Source: Vanessa cardui
Lineage: Eukaryota > Arthropoda > Insecta > Lepidoptera > Nymphalidae
DNA length: 64,000 bases
Direction: 5' to 3'
Assembly (NCBI RefSeq): GCF_905220365.1
Contig: NC_061130.1
Span: 1,123,501-1,187,500 of the forward strand
A model generated the notes under the pieces. The model searched no databases. It saw nothing but the letters and a program-made list of their open reading frames with translations, and had not been told where the DNA came from. Below are positions 44,526 to 57,585 of the stretch, in pieces. Both the position numbers and the translations under genes were made by a program. Every line of letters begins with the position of its first letter. The first letter of the stretch is position 1.

Positions 44526-45272
44526 CGATATTTTTCGAAACTTTGAATGCCTACAAAATCAAAACAACTAGGTATTGTATACATACAGGCTATACTGAGA
44601 AAAAAATTCAAGGGATTTGGCATACCTTGTAACATTCTCCATTCACTAGGGACTGATGACACAAAATGTGTTATCGTGCCTATTGCATCTGTTGAACCAG
44701 AGCGTTATTCTTGCAAAGTACTTTTGGACAAACTTTTTTTTTTGCTATTTTTTTGTGCGTTAGAGACAACGGCGAACGGGTAGTTAACGTTATAAAAATC
44801 TTCCTTTCAGACTGTTAAGGATATATACGTGTGATATATCCCTATACCTAGCAGTGAATTTCCCATAAATTGTATAACTAATAAGGTTAATATATATTTT
44901 ATGAGCGTTATATATATAAAAAAAAATACAAAAATTGGGAATAGGTTTGCATGACAATGAATCCATCAATTTAATTGTTATATCTGTTATAATTTTTCGG
45001 CAGCTTTACTGTCTTTGCCCAAATCCATTCTGTTGCGGATTTTTCTAAACTTGAGGTGTTAGGACGCGCAAGAACGGCGAAAACATGTCGTACCTTGAAC
45101 GTTTTCTCTTTACTGTGAATTCGGTATTTGAATTGTGCAGAAATCTCCACCGTGATTACAGACTCTCTAATCAATAACACACAAATAAAAAAACTAAAAT
45201 TAATAAATAAAACACTATATTAAAACTACATTACAATATTCAACAACTATATTCACGACCTATAAAAATAAA

Positions 45273-47046
45273 TTACAGTCTTATCTTATTATCATGTAAA
45301 TCTTGTTCCATTTTATTTTCTATTTCAATTATTTTATGCCTTAATGTAAAAGTATTTCTCATTTCAAAATAGGTAATGAACGCTGAGGCAGCAAGTTGGA
45401 TTAAAGCAATATATCCTAATGTACCGGTGAATGGTTTTGTATGCTTCTTCAAAAAACCAAACATAACCTTGGGACCTTCGAAAAGATGTGGCACTCTGTA
45501 TGTTGCATACCTATTAGCCAACTGAAAACAAAAATAAACATACAGAGAATTGAAAAATAGAAGTACCTAATATATCCAATATAAAAAAAGCATAAACAGT
45601 AAAGTAAAATTCTGTCAAATCAAGTCAAATCTCTTGTTAACTTATTCTAATAATTCATTGCATATTATCAAGTGACATTAACAAAGAGGTGACATATAAT
45701 ATTTTAATGGTATAAAGTGACTACAGTCCGGAGAGATAAGTAAGAATTATTGATTGTTTCTCATATTACCAATGTACCACCAATCTTGGGAAATAAAATG
45801 TTATGTCTCTTGAGCTTGTATTTACACTGGCTTGCACAAACCCTTATCACCAAGCTATGGTACTGGTTAAGTGACTGTTTGTGCATATTTGTCTATAGAT
45901 AGGTAGAAAAGTAATATTACCATTAAAGCTGATGTAGGAGCCAATACCATGGGGTATAGTATGCCCAAAGATAATTGTATCGCTGATGATTTAACTTCAT
46001 AGCAGACAGGGCATGTATCATTCTTCATTAAAAGCAAGTCTGTTGATATGAGCTAAGGAGAAAAAAGACAAACAATATTATTTTCTTTCATTAAACCCTT
46101 TATAAATTATTAAATTATTTAACTAAAATAACTTCTACGCATATGCAAATAATATTTCCGTCAGATGTTTGATTAGGCTAGAAAAACTTCCATAGTTATG
46201 TTTGTTAGTTAATAAATCAAAGTAGTAAACCAAAAAGTACAGAAGTTTGTTATCCTTTATGGGCGTATGGTTCCAGGTCATAGGTATAGGTTTTGGACTC
46301 ATAAAATTACAGGATTTCACTCATCAAAAAATTTTCAGAATAATAAATAGATCCATTGGCTCCAACTTTATATTACTTTTACTCTATAATATTTCCTGTT
46401 TAGTTGTTGACCTAGTTGCAAAAGACTAACATAAAGCTACTGCTTAAAATTAATCAGAAATTGCTGTTATCATAATTTGTAAAACTTACATGTTTATGAA
46501 AAATAAGTGTTAAAATGCCAGGCATCACAGTAAGAGGTAATGTTGATGAAAAATATCCATAATTTCCAAGTTTCAGTTTCCATCTAAAGTGATTATTTAT
46601 AATAACACCGCTTACTGAATTAACAGCTCCCAAGACCATTGGGCCATACCGTAATGCCCATCTGTAATTTCCAGGAGTGTTGATTTAGTTTTATTAAAAA
46701 TACAAAAATAAGTTCTGTAATAGGATATTACTTTATTTAATAAATTAATGCATTAATATAAGTTATAAATAGGTACTAGCTTGTTACAATAAGTATAATA
46801 TAATATTTTTTTAAATAAAAAAAATTTTGAACTGGTAATAATCAACACTATTTTTAATTAATAATTTTATAGGGCAATCCTAACCTTAAATTATTGAGAA
46901 TATGCAAACTATTTTATATTATTATTATCTTACATGTCCGACCACGATTCCCATTTAGATACAACATCCCATACATAACTGATCGCTTCTACTTCATCGA
47001 GTACAACAGCATCTTTAGGAATTTGAGAACCTTTCATTAAAACCAT
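45273..47046 (-). CDS. Tmem126: TMEM126-family mitochondrial membrane protein
   Basis: Four exons: 47046-46934, 46661-46490, 46052-45921 and 45521-45273. Lengths sum to 666 nt, 221 residues. Family features are LGAVNSVSGVIINNHFRWKL, then CPVCYEVKSSAIQLSLGILYP, where human TMEM126A has CETCTITRSGLTGLVIGGLYP, an ANRYATY segment, and a terminal FLKKHTKPFTGTLGYIALIQ helix. About four membrane segments are expected. TMEM126A/B are inner mitochondrial membrane proteins involved in complex I assembly. Whether this is A or B cannot be told; insects usually have one. The C-terminus is a charged helix (EIENKMEQDLHDNKIRL). Head-to-head with PARG copy 1. Confidence 0.85.
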
Positions 47047-47994
47047 GGTGAATTGTTAGTTTAGTTTGTTCTGAGCTAAAATATGTATCATAACCTTGTA
47101 TATAAATATTTATTACTATGTTTTAAATATTTGTGCTCTAAAATCTAAAAGGTTCAAAGTAAGTTTATTTATATAATCTGATGGACTGGTATAACCTAAT
47201 AAAATAGTTGTCATTTGTCAGATGTTTTTGACAAAAAAAGTTGTTTACATTACTTTTTGTATTCATTAAACGTGTCTTGCTTATTCTGTGACACTGGACA
47301 TCATTGAAATAACAAAATAATGTTTTCTGAGAAGGTCTTAATCTACTTTTCCGTAACTCACTTATAAATCTTCAAGGATTTACTTTCATATTTTCTATTT
47401 TTCTTTGTAATGCTTGTAAAAGTTTGAATAGATGGATTAAATCCTGGTGTACGAATTTATTTCATGTTCTACCACGCAATAGCAATTCTTATTACTTTAC
47501 GTTTTTTAAATAATACAAGAAACATCGAAATATAATATTTATGTCTATTGATGTGATGTTTACTTTTGAGTAATGTGTAACAGTCGCTTTATATTATAGA
47601 TATTCTGTGGTGTTGAATTGTTGGCGAATGACATTGACAGCTGTTTGAAGGAATTCATAGGTTGCGTTCAACGAAATATTTTCAATTTTCATTTAACAGT
47701 TTCCTACATAAATTAAATATATTTGATGATATTCGCTTTGAAATTTGATTTACTTTCTTTTTATTGATTACAAATTTTAAGTTTTACTGCTTTTTGTGAA
47801 CTTATTTATCCTAATACATCGCAACAAAATGTACAAAGCTCCATGAATCACAGTAGAGTTTACAAAAAAATATTCAAAACTTGTAAGTAGTATCATTCAA
47901 ACTTACTTGTACATGGTCATAATATATGGTAGTATTAATAAATTTCTAACTCATAGGCATTTTAAAAAAAGTGTATATTATAAGTTGTGCTGAG
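47047..47994. promoter_or_regulatory. Divergent 5' region of Tmem126 and PARG-1
   Basis: 948 bp of AT-rich sequence between two start codons pointing apart. It must hold both promoters. No reliable core motif recognised. Confidence 0.45.
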
Positions 47995-49924
47995 ATGTCT
48001 ACTAATTGTGAGTGGAAAGGTGTTCCAATATCACAAATTATTGGATCTGATTCGCCATGGGGTGCCCCAGAGTTTCCTTTAGTGCAGCCAGCATACAACC
48101 ATACTGTTTTATATCACATACCGGCTAGTGGGGCACAACTAGATAGGCCGCCTAAGCCACAGATTGGCAAAGACAAGTGGGATCATGACCATGTCAGAAT
48201 GCCATTTTCTTCTCACAGCTTGTATCCTGTTGAAAATGTAAGTGTAACATCTGTTGGATTTCATTTTAGTATTTAACTGTTAAATTTTAAGGAAATAAAG
48301 TGTCTTATATGGTAGAGGTGGAGTCCCTAATGATAACAATAGCTATGAGAGCTATTGTTGTAATGGAAGAATCTGTCATTACCTACCATACACTATTGTA
48401 AAACATTTTCTTTTGTTTTTTACTTAAATTCTTAAATTATGTGTACTTTAATATATATTTATTTCAATAGAGCTCTGGTGAAACCCATTTAAAGAAGCGT
48501 TGGGACATGATTCAGAAAGCACTTAGTAGACCTATAAGGAATACTCGAGAGCTGGCTAGTGCCATACTTAGCTACAACACTAAGTTTAAGAATAAGTGGA
48601 AGTTTCGATCATTGTATGGGCTCTTTGAAGAGGTAACTAACAGTGCTTGAATCATTTAAGAATTTTATTATTTACTGTAATTGGATAATATTTTTCATTT
48701 TTAGTTGGATATTGTTTTTATGCTAATAATATTCTATTGTGATGGTTTTTCAGCACTTAGAAGAAGAGGAGACGAAATATTTCTATGATGTAACTCTTCC
48801 TGAAATGATTAAGCTAGCTTTGGCTCTCCCACAACTGGTGCAGTCACCAATACCATTATTGAAGTAATTTTTCTTTGTCTTTATTAATATTAAGCTTAAG
48901 GCATGCCAGTTGTATCTCAGGCAATCTGTGGTCAACAGCAACCTCTAAATTCCCACTGCTGGGCTAAAGGCCTCCTCTCCCTTTGAGGAGAAGGTACGGA
49001 ACATATACAAATTTCATAGAAATTCTGCTCCATGTGCATTCCACCAACCCACATTGGAACAGCGTGGTGGAATCTGTGGTCACATTACATGTAGTTAATT
49101 TATTGAGTTGTATTATTTACTAGATTGATTTATTAATTATATAATTGTCCCATTTTTGTTGTGTTACAGGCAGAATAAGAACCATTCAATATCATTGTCA
49201 CAGCAGCAGATATCGTCTTTATTAGCAAATGCATTTTTCTGCACATTCCCAAGGAGAAACACAACGAAGAGGGACTCAGAATATGCTTCATATCCATACT
49301 TTAATTTCAGTATGTAAGTTGAAGTATGAGTATTTTAAATTGTGTAAGCTTTTAAATCTGAAACTTTATTAAAATATATGTCTGAACATAAACATATACA
49401 TATGTATTGCTTATTTATAACTATTGTATATTTTATTTACTTGATTTTCTGTTTGTAGGTTATTTGAGTGTTCACCATCTGACCACATATTGGAAAAGCT
49501 CAAATGTATCTGCCATTACTTCAAAAGAGTTTGCACTAACGGTAATACTATATTTCATGTTTGTATCTAGTATAATTTAGACAGAGTTGTTAAAGCTCCT
49601 ATAAGATTACTTATTTTCTATGTAGACACTATAATACTTCTGATATTTATAGACAACAATTTTTAGTCAATAATTCTCTATTTTTATATTTTTAACACAA
49701 TGTTGCAATATCCTAAAATATCTGTAATATTCTTACATTCATGAGAGCATACCCAATATATTGCGAAAGAAATCGGCATCTGAGTCTTATGATATTGTGG
49801 GCACTTGGTATTTTCTACGAGTCGCCTGTGACGTGAGTACCGCCGACGCATACACATATTCACGTCGCCCATGACGTGAGTTCCGCCGGCGCACACGCAC
49901 ACACACGCGTGGTACGGGTGCGTG

Positions 49925-49999
<75 letters not shown>

Positions 50000-52900
50000 T
50001 TGCGTGTGTGTGTGTATGTGTGTGTGTGTGTGTATGTGTGTGTGTGTGTGCGTGTGCGTGTGCGCGGGCGGAGTGTGAGTGCGCGTGTCGCAGAGCAGTG
50101 CCGGCGGGCGCGCTGACGGTGTCGCGGCGCGCGGCGCGCGGGGGCGGGTGGCGCGAGTGCGCAGCGCGCCTGTCCGCGCTGCGCGTGCACGCAGACGCCG
50201 CCGGGACCATAGAGGAAGCGCACGGCCTCATACAGGTCGACTTCGCCAATAAGTACGTGCTCATTTAATATTCAATCAACCGAAACTTAATATAATACGA
50301 ATATTTTTACTGAAAAGTTTGCTCCGATGGAAGATATCATAATCATTTCTCATATAACCAATGCAACGCGGGTGGCAATTCAATCAACCGAAACTTAATA
50401 TAACATGAATATTTTTACTGAAACATTTGCTCCAATGAAAGGTATTATAATAATTTCTCACATAATCAATGTAACTCTGGTGGCAACCTTGGGAACTAAC
50501 ACTAGCACTAGCTCACTGTCCTTTCAAACTATATTAGACAATACTAAGTGTTACTGTTTGATTACTGTTTGATATATGTTTAGTCAGTTTCTACCCAGCT
50601 AGGATAACATATATATAAACCACGAAGGAAGATGATTCTATAATATATAAGTAATTAACTGTATTTTATGTCCTTGTCAACTGTAAGTCAAAGCAATGAA
50701 AAGCTTACCTATAAATACCAATATCGAAATAATTCAGTACATCAAAAATACCTAATATTCTCAGTGACAGAACTTTGATCCCACCTTAGTAGGTACCAAC
50801 CACTCATATTAGTCCGCCAAGCATCGACATTTTATGTCATTGTCTTCCAGTGTAAAGGGCGAGTGAGCCAGTGTAACTGAGATGCAAGAGAGCATTAGAG
50901 GTGTACGGAATGGTTAAAATTTCTTATGCCTTATTTTAAAATTTCTTGTGTCATTGTCTATCAGCATCCATAATGTAATTATTTGTTTTCCCTTCAGATT
51001 TCTCGGCGGTGGTGTTTTGAACTACGGCAGCGTTCAAGAAGAAATTCGATTCATGATATGTCCAGAGCTGATGATATCGATGCTCTTTACTGAAGCGTTG
51101 AGACCTAATGAGGCACTTATGATCATAGGTAATTAATCCATATATATATTTATTAATTAATTCATAATAATTAGTTTCAGTTATATAACAGTGCCGCTTT
51201 GATTAAGCATTGCTTAAATTTAGGGTTTATAAACATATATTTGTATTATTATTAACATTTTATAAACAAAGGTGTATGTTTTAAAAAAACAGTTTACATA
51301 TTATGCTTAATAATAACTTACTAATAATAGCATACATAGCTATGGCCAAACAACAATACATAGTGTGTACTTGGGTGTTTCAATTTGAAGGATAAGAGTG
51401 ATCCAGTGTATACACTAGATCTGATGTCATATTTTCTCTTTTGGAGTAACTATTAAGTCTTCAAGTAGAATAAGGCTGTCATCTTAGTTTCTATTTTCTG
51501 TTAATAAAAAATTGACCTTCGTAGGTTGTGAGCAGTACAGCAAGTACTCGGGCTACGGGCACAGCTTCCAGTGGGCGGGCGAGTACGTGGACACCACGCC
51601 GTGGGACTCCTCAGGCCGGAGGCGCTGCGCCGTGCTGGCCATCGACGCGCAGCCCTTCAGCAACAAGAGCCAGGAGTATAGGAAGGAAGCCATTACGAGG
51701 GAACTCGACAAGGTCAGCGGGAGGAGTGAGCCTCTTCCATTGAAGTTTTCAACATTCATTCAGACATGCTGTAGGACTGGCACTGTGACCTATATGTTCA
51801 CACTTGATGGTAAGTGGAAACCAATGCCCATAGACAATTACGTTGTAAATTTTCTCTATGGTACAATTTGCCACCAACCCGGGAAATTGGTTTGTTACAT
51901 CATCTGTGCATATATTTTGTACTGGCTCACTCATCCTTTCAACCAAACACAATAATCAACAACAATGTTACAATTTGCAACCAACCTGGGAAATTGTATT
52001 GTTACGTCATCTGTGCCTGTATTTTGTACTGGCTCACTCATCCTTTCAACCAAACACAATAATCAACAACAATGTTACAATTTGCCACCAACCTGGGAAA
52101 TTGTTTTGTTACATCCCCTGTGTCTGTATTTTGTACTGGCTCACTCATCCTTTCAACCAAACACAATAATACTAGGTTCCTGTTCCACTGCCAAAGGAAT
52201 ATCTGCCAGCTCATAATAAATGATTGATTTTTTATACTGAAAGAAGAAAGAAAGAACGATTCCGCGTCATCCAATACAAAACACCTTCGCTATTCCCAGA
52301 TTCCGTACAAATGTTGGAAAGTTTTCGCCTATGATCCGTTATATGAGCCGCTACAATAATATCACTTCTCATGAGATTGATATATTTAGCCATAACAGCA
52401 ATAGTTTTAAGAAAAAATTAGACTTTTTGCTCAATTAGTATTAAGATTTTTTATTTTTTACTTTTATTTGTTTTTAATTTTGAGTGATTTATTAATTGTT
52501 TTTTTTTTTATTCCTTTATAATTCTTGCATATTTTTGTTTATATTTTAAAGACTTATTAATGTAGGAGTGTAATGTTTTGTAATTTGAAATGTAAAATGT
52601 AAACGCCTGTAGTGGTGTATCACATACATGAATTTATTTCTTGCTTTTTCTTAATGTTTTGTGAATATGCCGATGGTGTTTCGAAAACCATAAATAAATA
52701 CTGGAATTCTTATGAGTGTAAATCAAAGGCGTGGTGACGGTGGTGTGTTTCAGGCGTGGGTGGGTTTCTCGTTCTTCGCGGAGGGGGGCGGCCCGCACTA
52801 CCCGGGCGTGGCGACGGGCAACTGGGGCTGCGGCGCGTTCGGCGGGTCGGCGCCGCTGAAGCTGCTGCTTCAGATGATGGCGTTGTCGCGCGCCGGCCGC

Positions 52901-54558
52901 CACCTCGCCTACTACACGTTCGGAGACGCAGCGCTGCGTGACAGCCTGATGCGCGCGCACGCACTGCTGGCGCGACACGACGTCACCGTCGGTACGACAG
53001 ATTCTTAACATTTATTTATTTATTTATTTATTTTTTTATTTATTATAGTATAGGTTGGCGGACGAGCATATGGGCCACCTGATGGTAAGTGGTGTGCGTG
53101 TGTGTGCGTGCGTGCGTGCTTGCGTGTGTGTGTGTGTGTGTGTGCGCGTGTGCGCGGGCGGAGTGTGAGTGCGCGTGTCGCAGAGCAGTGCCGGCGGGCG
53201 CGCATTAACGCTGTAAGAATTATTAACAATTCCTTACATCGTCAATGTGCCACCAACCTTGGGAACTAAGATGTGATGTCCCTTGTGCCTGTAGTTACAT
53301 TGGCTCACTCACCCTTCAGACCGGAACACAACAATACTGAGTACTGTTGTTTGGCGGTAGAATAACTGATGAGTGGGTGGTACCTACCCAGACGGGCTTG
53401 CACAAAGCCCTACCACCAAGTATTCATTCATTCAATCATTTACTTGGGGCATCGATAGGTCCTGGGTACTGAAAATTATTGGGGTTGCCAATCGAAAAAA
53501 ATCTCAGTAGCAGCTCTAAGTTTAGGGATATATTTGTGTTATAATGTATGCTTAGAGTCGAGATGGCCCAGTGGTTAGAACGCGTGCATCTTAACCGATG
53601 ATTGCGGGTTTCAAACCCAGGCAACATGTGTATTCCACCAACCCGCTTTGGAACAGCGTGGTGGAATATGTTCCAAAACCTTCTCCTCAGAGGGATAGGA
53701 GGCCTTTAGCCCAGCAGTGGGAATTTACAGGCTGTTGTTGATTGAATGTATGCTTAGTTTAAAAGTGGTTTGTGATATTGGCCGCAATGGCTGAAATCAT
53801 TCAGGATGACATAATTTGGATATTATTCAATGTACATCTTAGCTGTTTAATAGGATATTTTTTATATGCCAATCATCATAACAATGATAAATTTTACAGG
53901 TCAGCTTTACGAGTTATTACTTAAATTCTGCGATGAGGATGTTCAAAAATCGAACATTTTCACATTCTTGGAAGAAACCTTAGAAAAGAAACGTCAAAAT
54001 GAACTACAACGTGAGAACTCCGTAAGTAATGTTTCCTAAAACAATAATAAAATAACTATTGAAATATACATACATATTATCTAATTTTGATATGAATTTT
54101 AGGTCGGTGAAACTGAAAACTACGAATTGCCTCATTCTGTGGTAGTAGATCTAAATAGATCTCCCGACATGTTTACAACAGACGATGATAGCGAATCTAT
54201 TACGACTACGACTATAAATTTGCAATCAGACCAAAAAAAGACAACACATGAGAACAAAGACTCTAGTGAAATACTTGCCAGTAATAAAAATAAAAAATTG
54301 ACAAGTGAGCGTGAAGTAGCCGAAGATATAGAACCATTGAGCCAAACTACGAGACTATTTGACGAGATGGAAAAATTAGACAACGATAGTGGAAAATTAA
54401 ATCTAAATTGTCACCAAAACACAATGTTTGAAAATAAATCTGCAAATCATGAAACGGTAATGGAAATCGAAGATAATTTGCAGACAAGTATATCGGCTAA
54501 TGATAAAAAAAAGTTGGCAAAGAAAATAACGGATTATTTTTCAAAGAAACCGGCATGA
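47995..54558 (+). CDS. Parg: Poly(ADP-ribose) glycohydrolase, copy 1
   Basis: PARG removes poly(ADP-ribose) chains during DNA repair. Eleven exons: 47995-48237, 48481 is not the start, the second is 48471-48632, then 48754-48863, 49170-49313, 49459-49541, 50099-50252, 50998-51128, 51525-51712, 52754-52991, 53900-54021, 54103-54558. Total 676 residues, phases consistent. The signature GGGVLNYGSVQEE has catalytic Glu at 313 and 314. Other core pieces are LIQVDFANK, EQYSKYSGYG and ATGNWGCGAFGG. The accessory helical domain comes first. The start is the ATG at 47995; no upstream ATG fits. The last two exons form a Ser/Lys-rich tail of about 190 residues ending ITDYFSKKPA. The human-type long N-terminal regulatory region is absent. 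Confidence 0.95.
48933..49072 (-). mobile_element. SINE family A, short fragments
   Basis: A tail part (CTCTAAATTCCCACTGCTGGG) joins a stretch that turns into the opposite orientation (CATTCCACCAACCCACATTGG), so the copy is rearranged. In PARG-1 intron 3. Confidence 0.6.
49918..50060. repeat. Compound (GTGC)n/(GT)n microsatellite before PARG exon 6
   Basis: A run of TGCG units followed by TG units ends about 40 bp upstream of the exon 6 acceptor (50098). Both sit in the polypyrimidine-tract position. Confidence 0.9.
50740..50970 (-). mobile_element. Retroposon family D, degraded copy
   Basis: Recognisable pieces TAGGTACCAACCACTCATAT and GAGTGAGCCAGTGTAACTG match 13400-13704. In PARG-1 intron 6. 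Confidence 0.45.
51863..52180. repeat. Tandem repeat, three units of 107 bp, in PARG-1 intron 8
   Basis: CAATTTGC(C/A)ACCAACC starts units at 51863, 51970 and 52077. Each includes TTTTGTACTGGCTCACTCATCC. The unit resembles part of retroposon family D, so a fragment was amplified in tandem. Confidence 0.85.
52255..52440 (+). mobile_element. LINE 3' coding end, fragment
   Basis: The frame RFRTNVGKFSPMIRYMSRYN continues to FKKKLDFLLN and a stop. It is typical of the end of Jockey/CR1-type reverse transcriptases in Lepidoptera. Truncated at 5'. Confidence 0.6.
53041..53420 (-). mobile_element. Retroposon family D, copy carrying a piece of PARG intron/exon 6
   Basis: The flanks match 13400-13704 in reverse. 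Positions 53093-53203, which should be about 25 bases of the element, are instead a copy of the PARG exon 6 acceptor region (CGGAGTGTGAGTGCGCG...CGGCGGGCGCGC). Confidence 0.8.
53555..53743 (+). mobile_element. SINE family A, internally deleted copy
   Basis: Sense copy, head joined directly to the last third of the body. Flanked by AATGTATGCTTA on both sides. In PARG-1 intron 9. Confidence 0.85.
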
Positions 54559-55765
54559 TTTTTGTATGAGATTGTATTTATTTTATTAATAAATTTTTTC
54601 GTGTGTATTTTTTATTTCCTTCATTCTATAGTTCTGTATCCTTTTAATGATCCTCTGATGGTTTTATTTTATTAACAGTAAATAAAGAAAATTATCATAT
54701 AGGTTCTTAACTTTTTTATTTGGTATTTTCTAAATAAATGTTATATTTATACGAAAATACGCAATTATATCAGGCATGTCAATCATGATGGTTCATGAGC
54801 ATGTGTATATACCAAAAGATAGTAAAGGCCTCATCACTTATTTTATGCTGAAAATCATATCATAACTTCATAAAATAAAATACAATAAGTTAAAGAAAAC
54901 CCAGCCAAATTACCCTTCCAGTATTTATGTAGTTTCAGTTTTCCGATTTTTATACATTGTATCTATTGTTGCCTTTTTATTGCCACTGAGTACAATTTTG
55001 TCAATATTCGAAAAAAAGTTTGTATCAATGAATATTTTTCTTATAGTGGTTGATATTTTTTAATTAATCTTTGTTTTATGTGATGGTTGTAAATTATGTA
55101 TGGGCGCAGTATCACTATATTTTTTCTATGTAATTGAGAAAAGATAATTGCTTTGTACTTGCATATTAGGACCAAAAATGTAGGTATCCAGAGTTCGACT
55201 TCCTGTTTTTAACAACTACTACAATATGTACCTAATGTGTGTTATTCATACACACCATAACGTAAGTTAGTTTTTTTGTCTTGCATACCTTGAAAACATG
55301 TTAAGGATGACGTATTACATATGGAAAATACAAATTTAATTTAACAAAGTAAGTAAGTATGGTAGTGTATTAGTAGTTAGTTTAGAGATCTTAATTTAAA
55401 AAAGTTAATCTGGATACATATTGATAATAATATATCAAAAACAATAATTCTTATTACACTATCATACAGTACCTATTAAGGTTTTATAAATTTATATTTT
55501 GTAGAAAGTTTTCGTAGTGTTTAATATTTATATAATTTTGATTATGGAAATTAACTTTTATATTATTGCGTACCTATATTGACCTTATACACTAAGGAAA
55601 AATAATAATAGATTAACAATTTTGCAATTTACATGATATTGTTGATTAAAGTACGTAAATATATTTCGTATAATGTCATAACGTATATTTTTAACAATTA
55701 CTAATTATTGTGCAACCTTAAAGTAAATAAATTATTATTTTACGTTTGAAATGTCCAAAAATACT

Positions 55766-55836
55766 AGTCGATATTTGGTGAGAAACAAACAGCTTGATTA
55801 AGCAAGCTGTTTCTCACCAACACAGTAATATCGATA
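55766..55836. repeat. Palindromic hairpin, about 28-bp arms
   Basis: CGATATTTGGTGAGAAACAAACAGCTTG pairs with CAAGCTGTTTCTCACC...AATATCG around ATTAAG. Possibly a tiny MITE. Confidence 0.7.
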
Positions 55837-56939
55837 CATTCGAGTTTTCTACTTCTAACATTATCATGCCAAAATGAGAATAAAAATATTCGTAAGCATT
55901 AAATGTTTTTAGTAGTATGATAGTCCTATAAGGTGATTGTTGTGTTGTGTTTATCATTTATCTGTGAAATAAGTCCTGGTAAGATAATATACGATAATAC
56001 AGGAATAATATAGAGCTTTAAATATATAGAGACGATAAATTACATGATATAATATTTACTTATTTTAAAATTAATTTTCTAGGGTTCAACAATAACTTGT
56101 AAATATTTTTTTAATAGGGCAAAAGTAAAAAAGTATTACATTTATATCAATATTTTATATAATTTTTTTTAAGATGTCACTATTACTACAATTAACAAAA
56201 CTGAAATTTATTTTATTTTATAAATTTCATTCAAATAAACTTCTTTTTGAGGTTTTGTTTATACTTTATGTCAGAACCTGAGACCTGAGTACAGATATTA
56301 GATATAGACTATAAATAACTTTTACTGTTTAATTGTTACTATAACCAAAAATATTAAATAACATAAGTGCAACAGAGTAAAATAAATATCAATTAACTGT
56401 ACTAAGATTATGAGACTAAAGTTTTGTTTTTCATAATCAACTTATTTCATTCTGTAAAATTGTTTCTGGGTTATGACATACCTATTATCCTCTCGCAAAA
56501 ACGCGGCAAGAATTCAATCTGGTATAGTGTACAATTTATTGTATAGATCTATTTAGTCACGAAGGCGCCCTGGGGTATAATTATTATAAGTATAAAAATA
56601 ATATAAGCTTAAGTATATTCTTATTTGTATTTTTTCTGTTTCATTTTTTCTTTCTGCAAATATATTTTACAATTAATTAAAATTTTTTTATTAGTATTGT
56701 TTTATAGTTTAAAAATTAACCGCGTTTATATCTTATTTATTGTTATTATTTCATTATTTTTATAATGCACATGTTAATTTGTATACAATAGAAAATGAAA
56801 CCCATAAAAATATATACGGAATAAATAATTTAATAGCATCACAATGTTTTCTATCAATTGATTTTACTATAGTAGTTTTGGTTAAACAAGCACACGTAGC
56901 TTCTCGCAAAATGCTTTAAAATGACAGAAATTGATCAGG

Positions 56940-57380
56940 TGCAATTGGACTAAACGGTCTTGGGTAATGGAGTATCGAATACGGGGTCCCTCAAGGATCA
57001 ATTTTTGGTCAATTTCTCTTCCTCGTTTACATAAATGAGCTGCTACATCTTTTAGATAATAAACACGCGATAGTATTGTTTACGTTGATGATATATCTTT
57101 AATTTTTAAAACAAAGATATGTCTTCCGAAGTTTGCTGATGTGAATAATTGACTCTCTTAAATATTACATTGGTTTAGTGTTAACCTTTTTACCATTAAA
57201 TAGTAAGAAGACAAAATGTATGAAATTCATTGCTTCCAATGTCACATGTATCTAAACGTAATGTCCTTTTAAATGCGAAAGCTTTAGATGTTTTTACAAC
57301 AGATTACAAGTTCCAATGGAAACCTATGTATTCAATAAAATGTATTCAATGTATTCAATAAAAATTAGACTTACAATAAA
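56940..57380 (+). pseudogene. LINE reverse-transcriptase relic
   Basis: One frame reads GVPQGSIFGQFLFLVYINEL, the RT motif of Jockey-like LINEs. A shifted frame follows with DDISLIFK, the FADD-type active site region. Stops and frameshifts throughout. Confidence 0.65.
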
Positions 57381-57585
57381 TGATATACAATAAAAAAAAC
57401 ACCCGTTGAGGTTTTTTCATCGGTCCTTTTCAGGCCGGAGATGTTAATTTACGAACTGGATTTTGGACTATATTCATTATATATTCAGTAAATATTTTTG
57501 AGTTTGAATGCGAAAAGATCCATACTGGGCTAATTAAGATTATTATGTTGGTTAAACATTTTCAGATACATTGTCACAGTGAATT

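Larger units (their letters stand above)
54559..57585. other. Intergenic between the PARG copies
   Basis: AT-rich. AATAAA at 54588-54593 is the probable PARG-1 poly(A) signal. A 67-bp hairpin lies at 55766-55836, and a LINE RT relic at 56940-57380. TTTCAG|ATAC at 57565 suggests a 5' UTR intron of copy 2. No other gene seen. Confidence 0.6.

Noticed and set aside
44547..45180. Two short frames (44547-44783 plus, 44971-45180 minus)
   Set aside because: No recognisable family, no splice context, next to a transposon remnant and the Tmem126 3' UTR.
50091..50098. First CAG (50091-50093) as PARG exon 6 acceptor
   Set aside because: It gives the wrong phase; the next AG at 50098 joins in frame to give the conserved segment before SRR.
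49684..50268. His/Thr- or Cys/Val-repeat proteins
   Set aside because: Translations of the GTGC/GT microsatellite; only the exon 50099-50252 is real.
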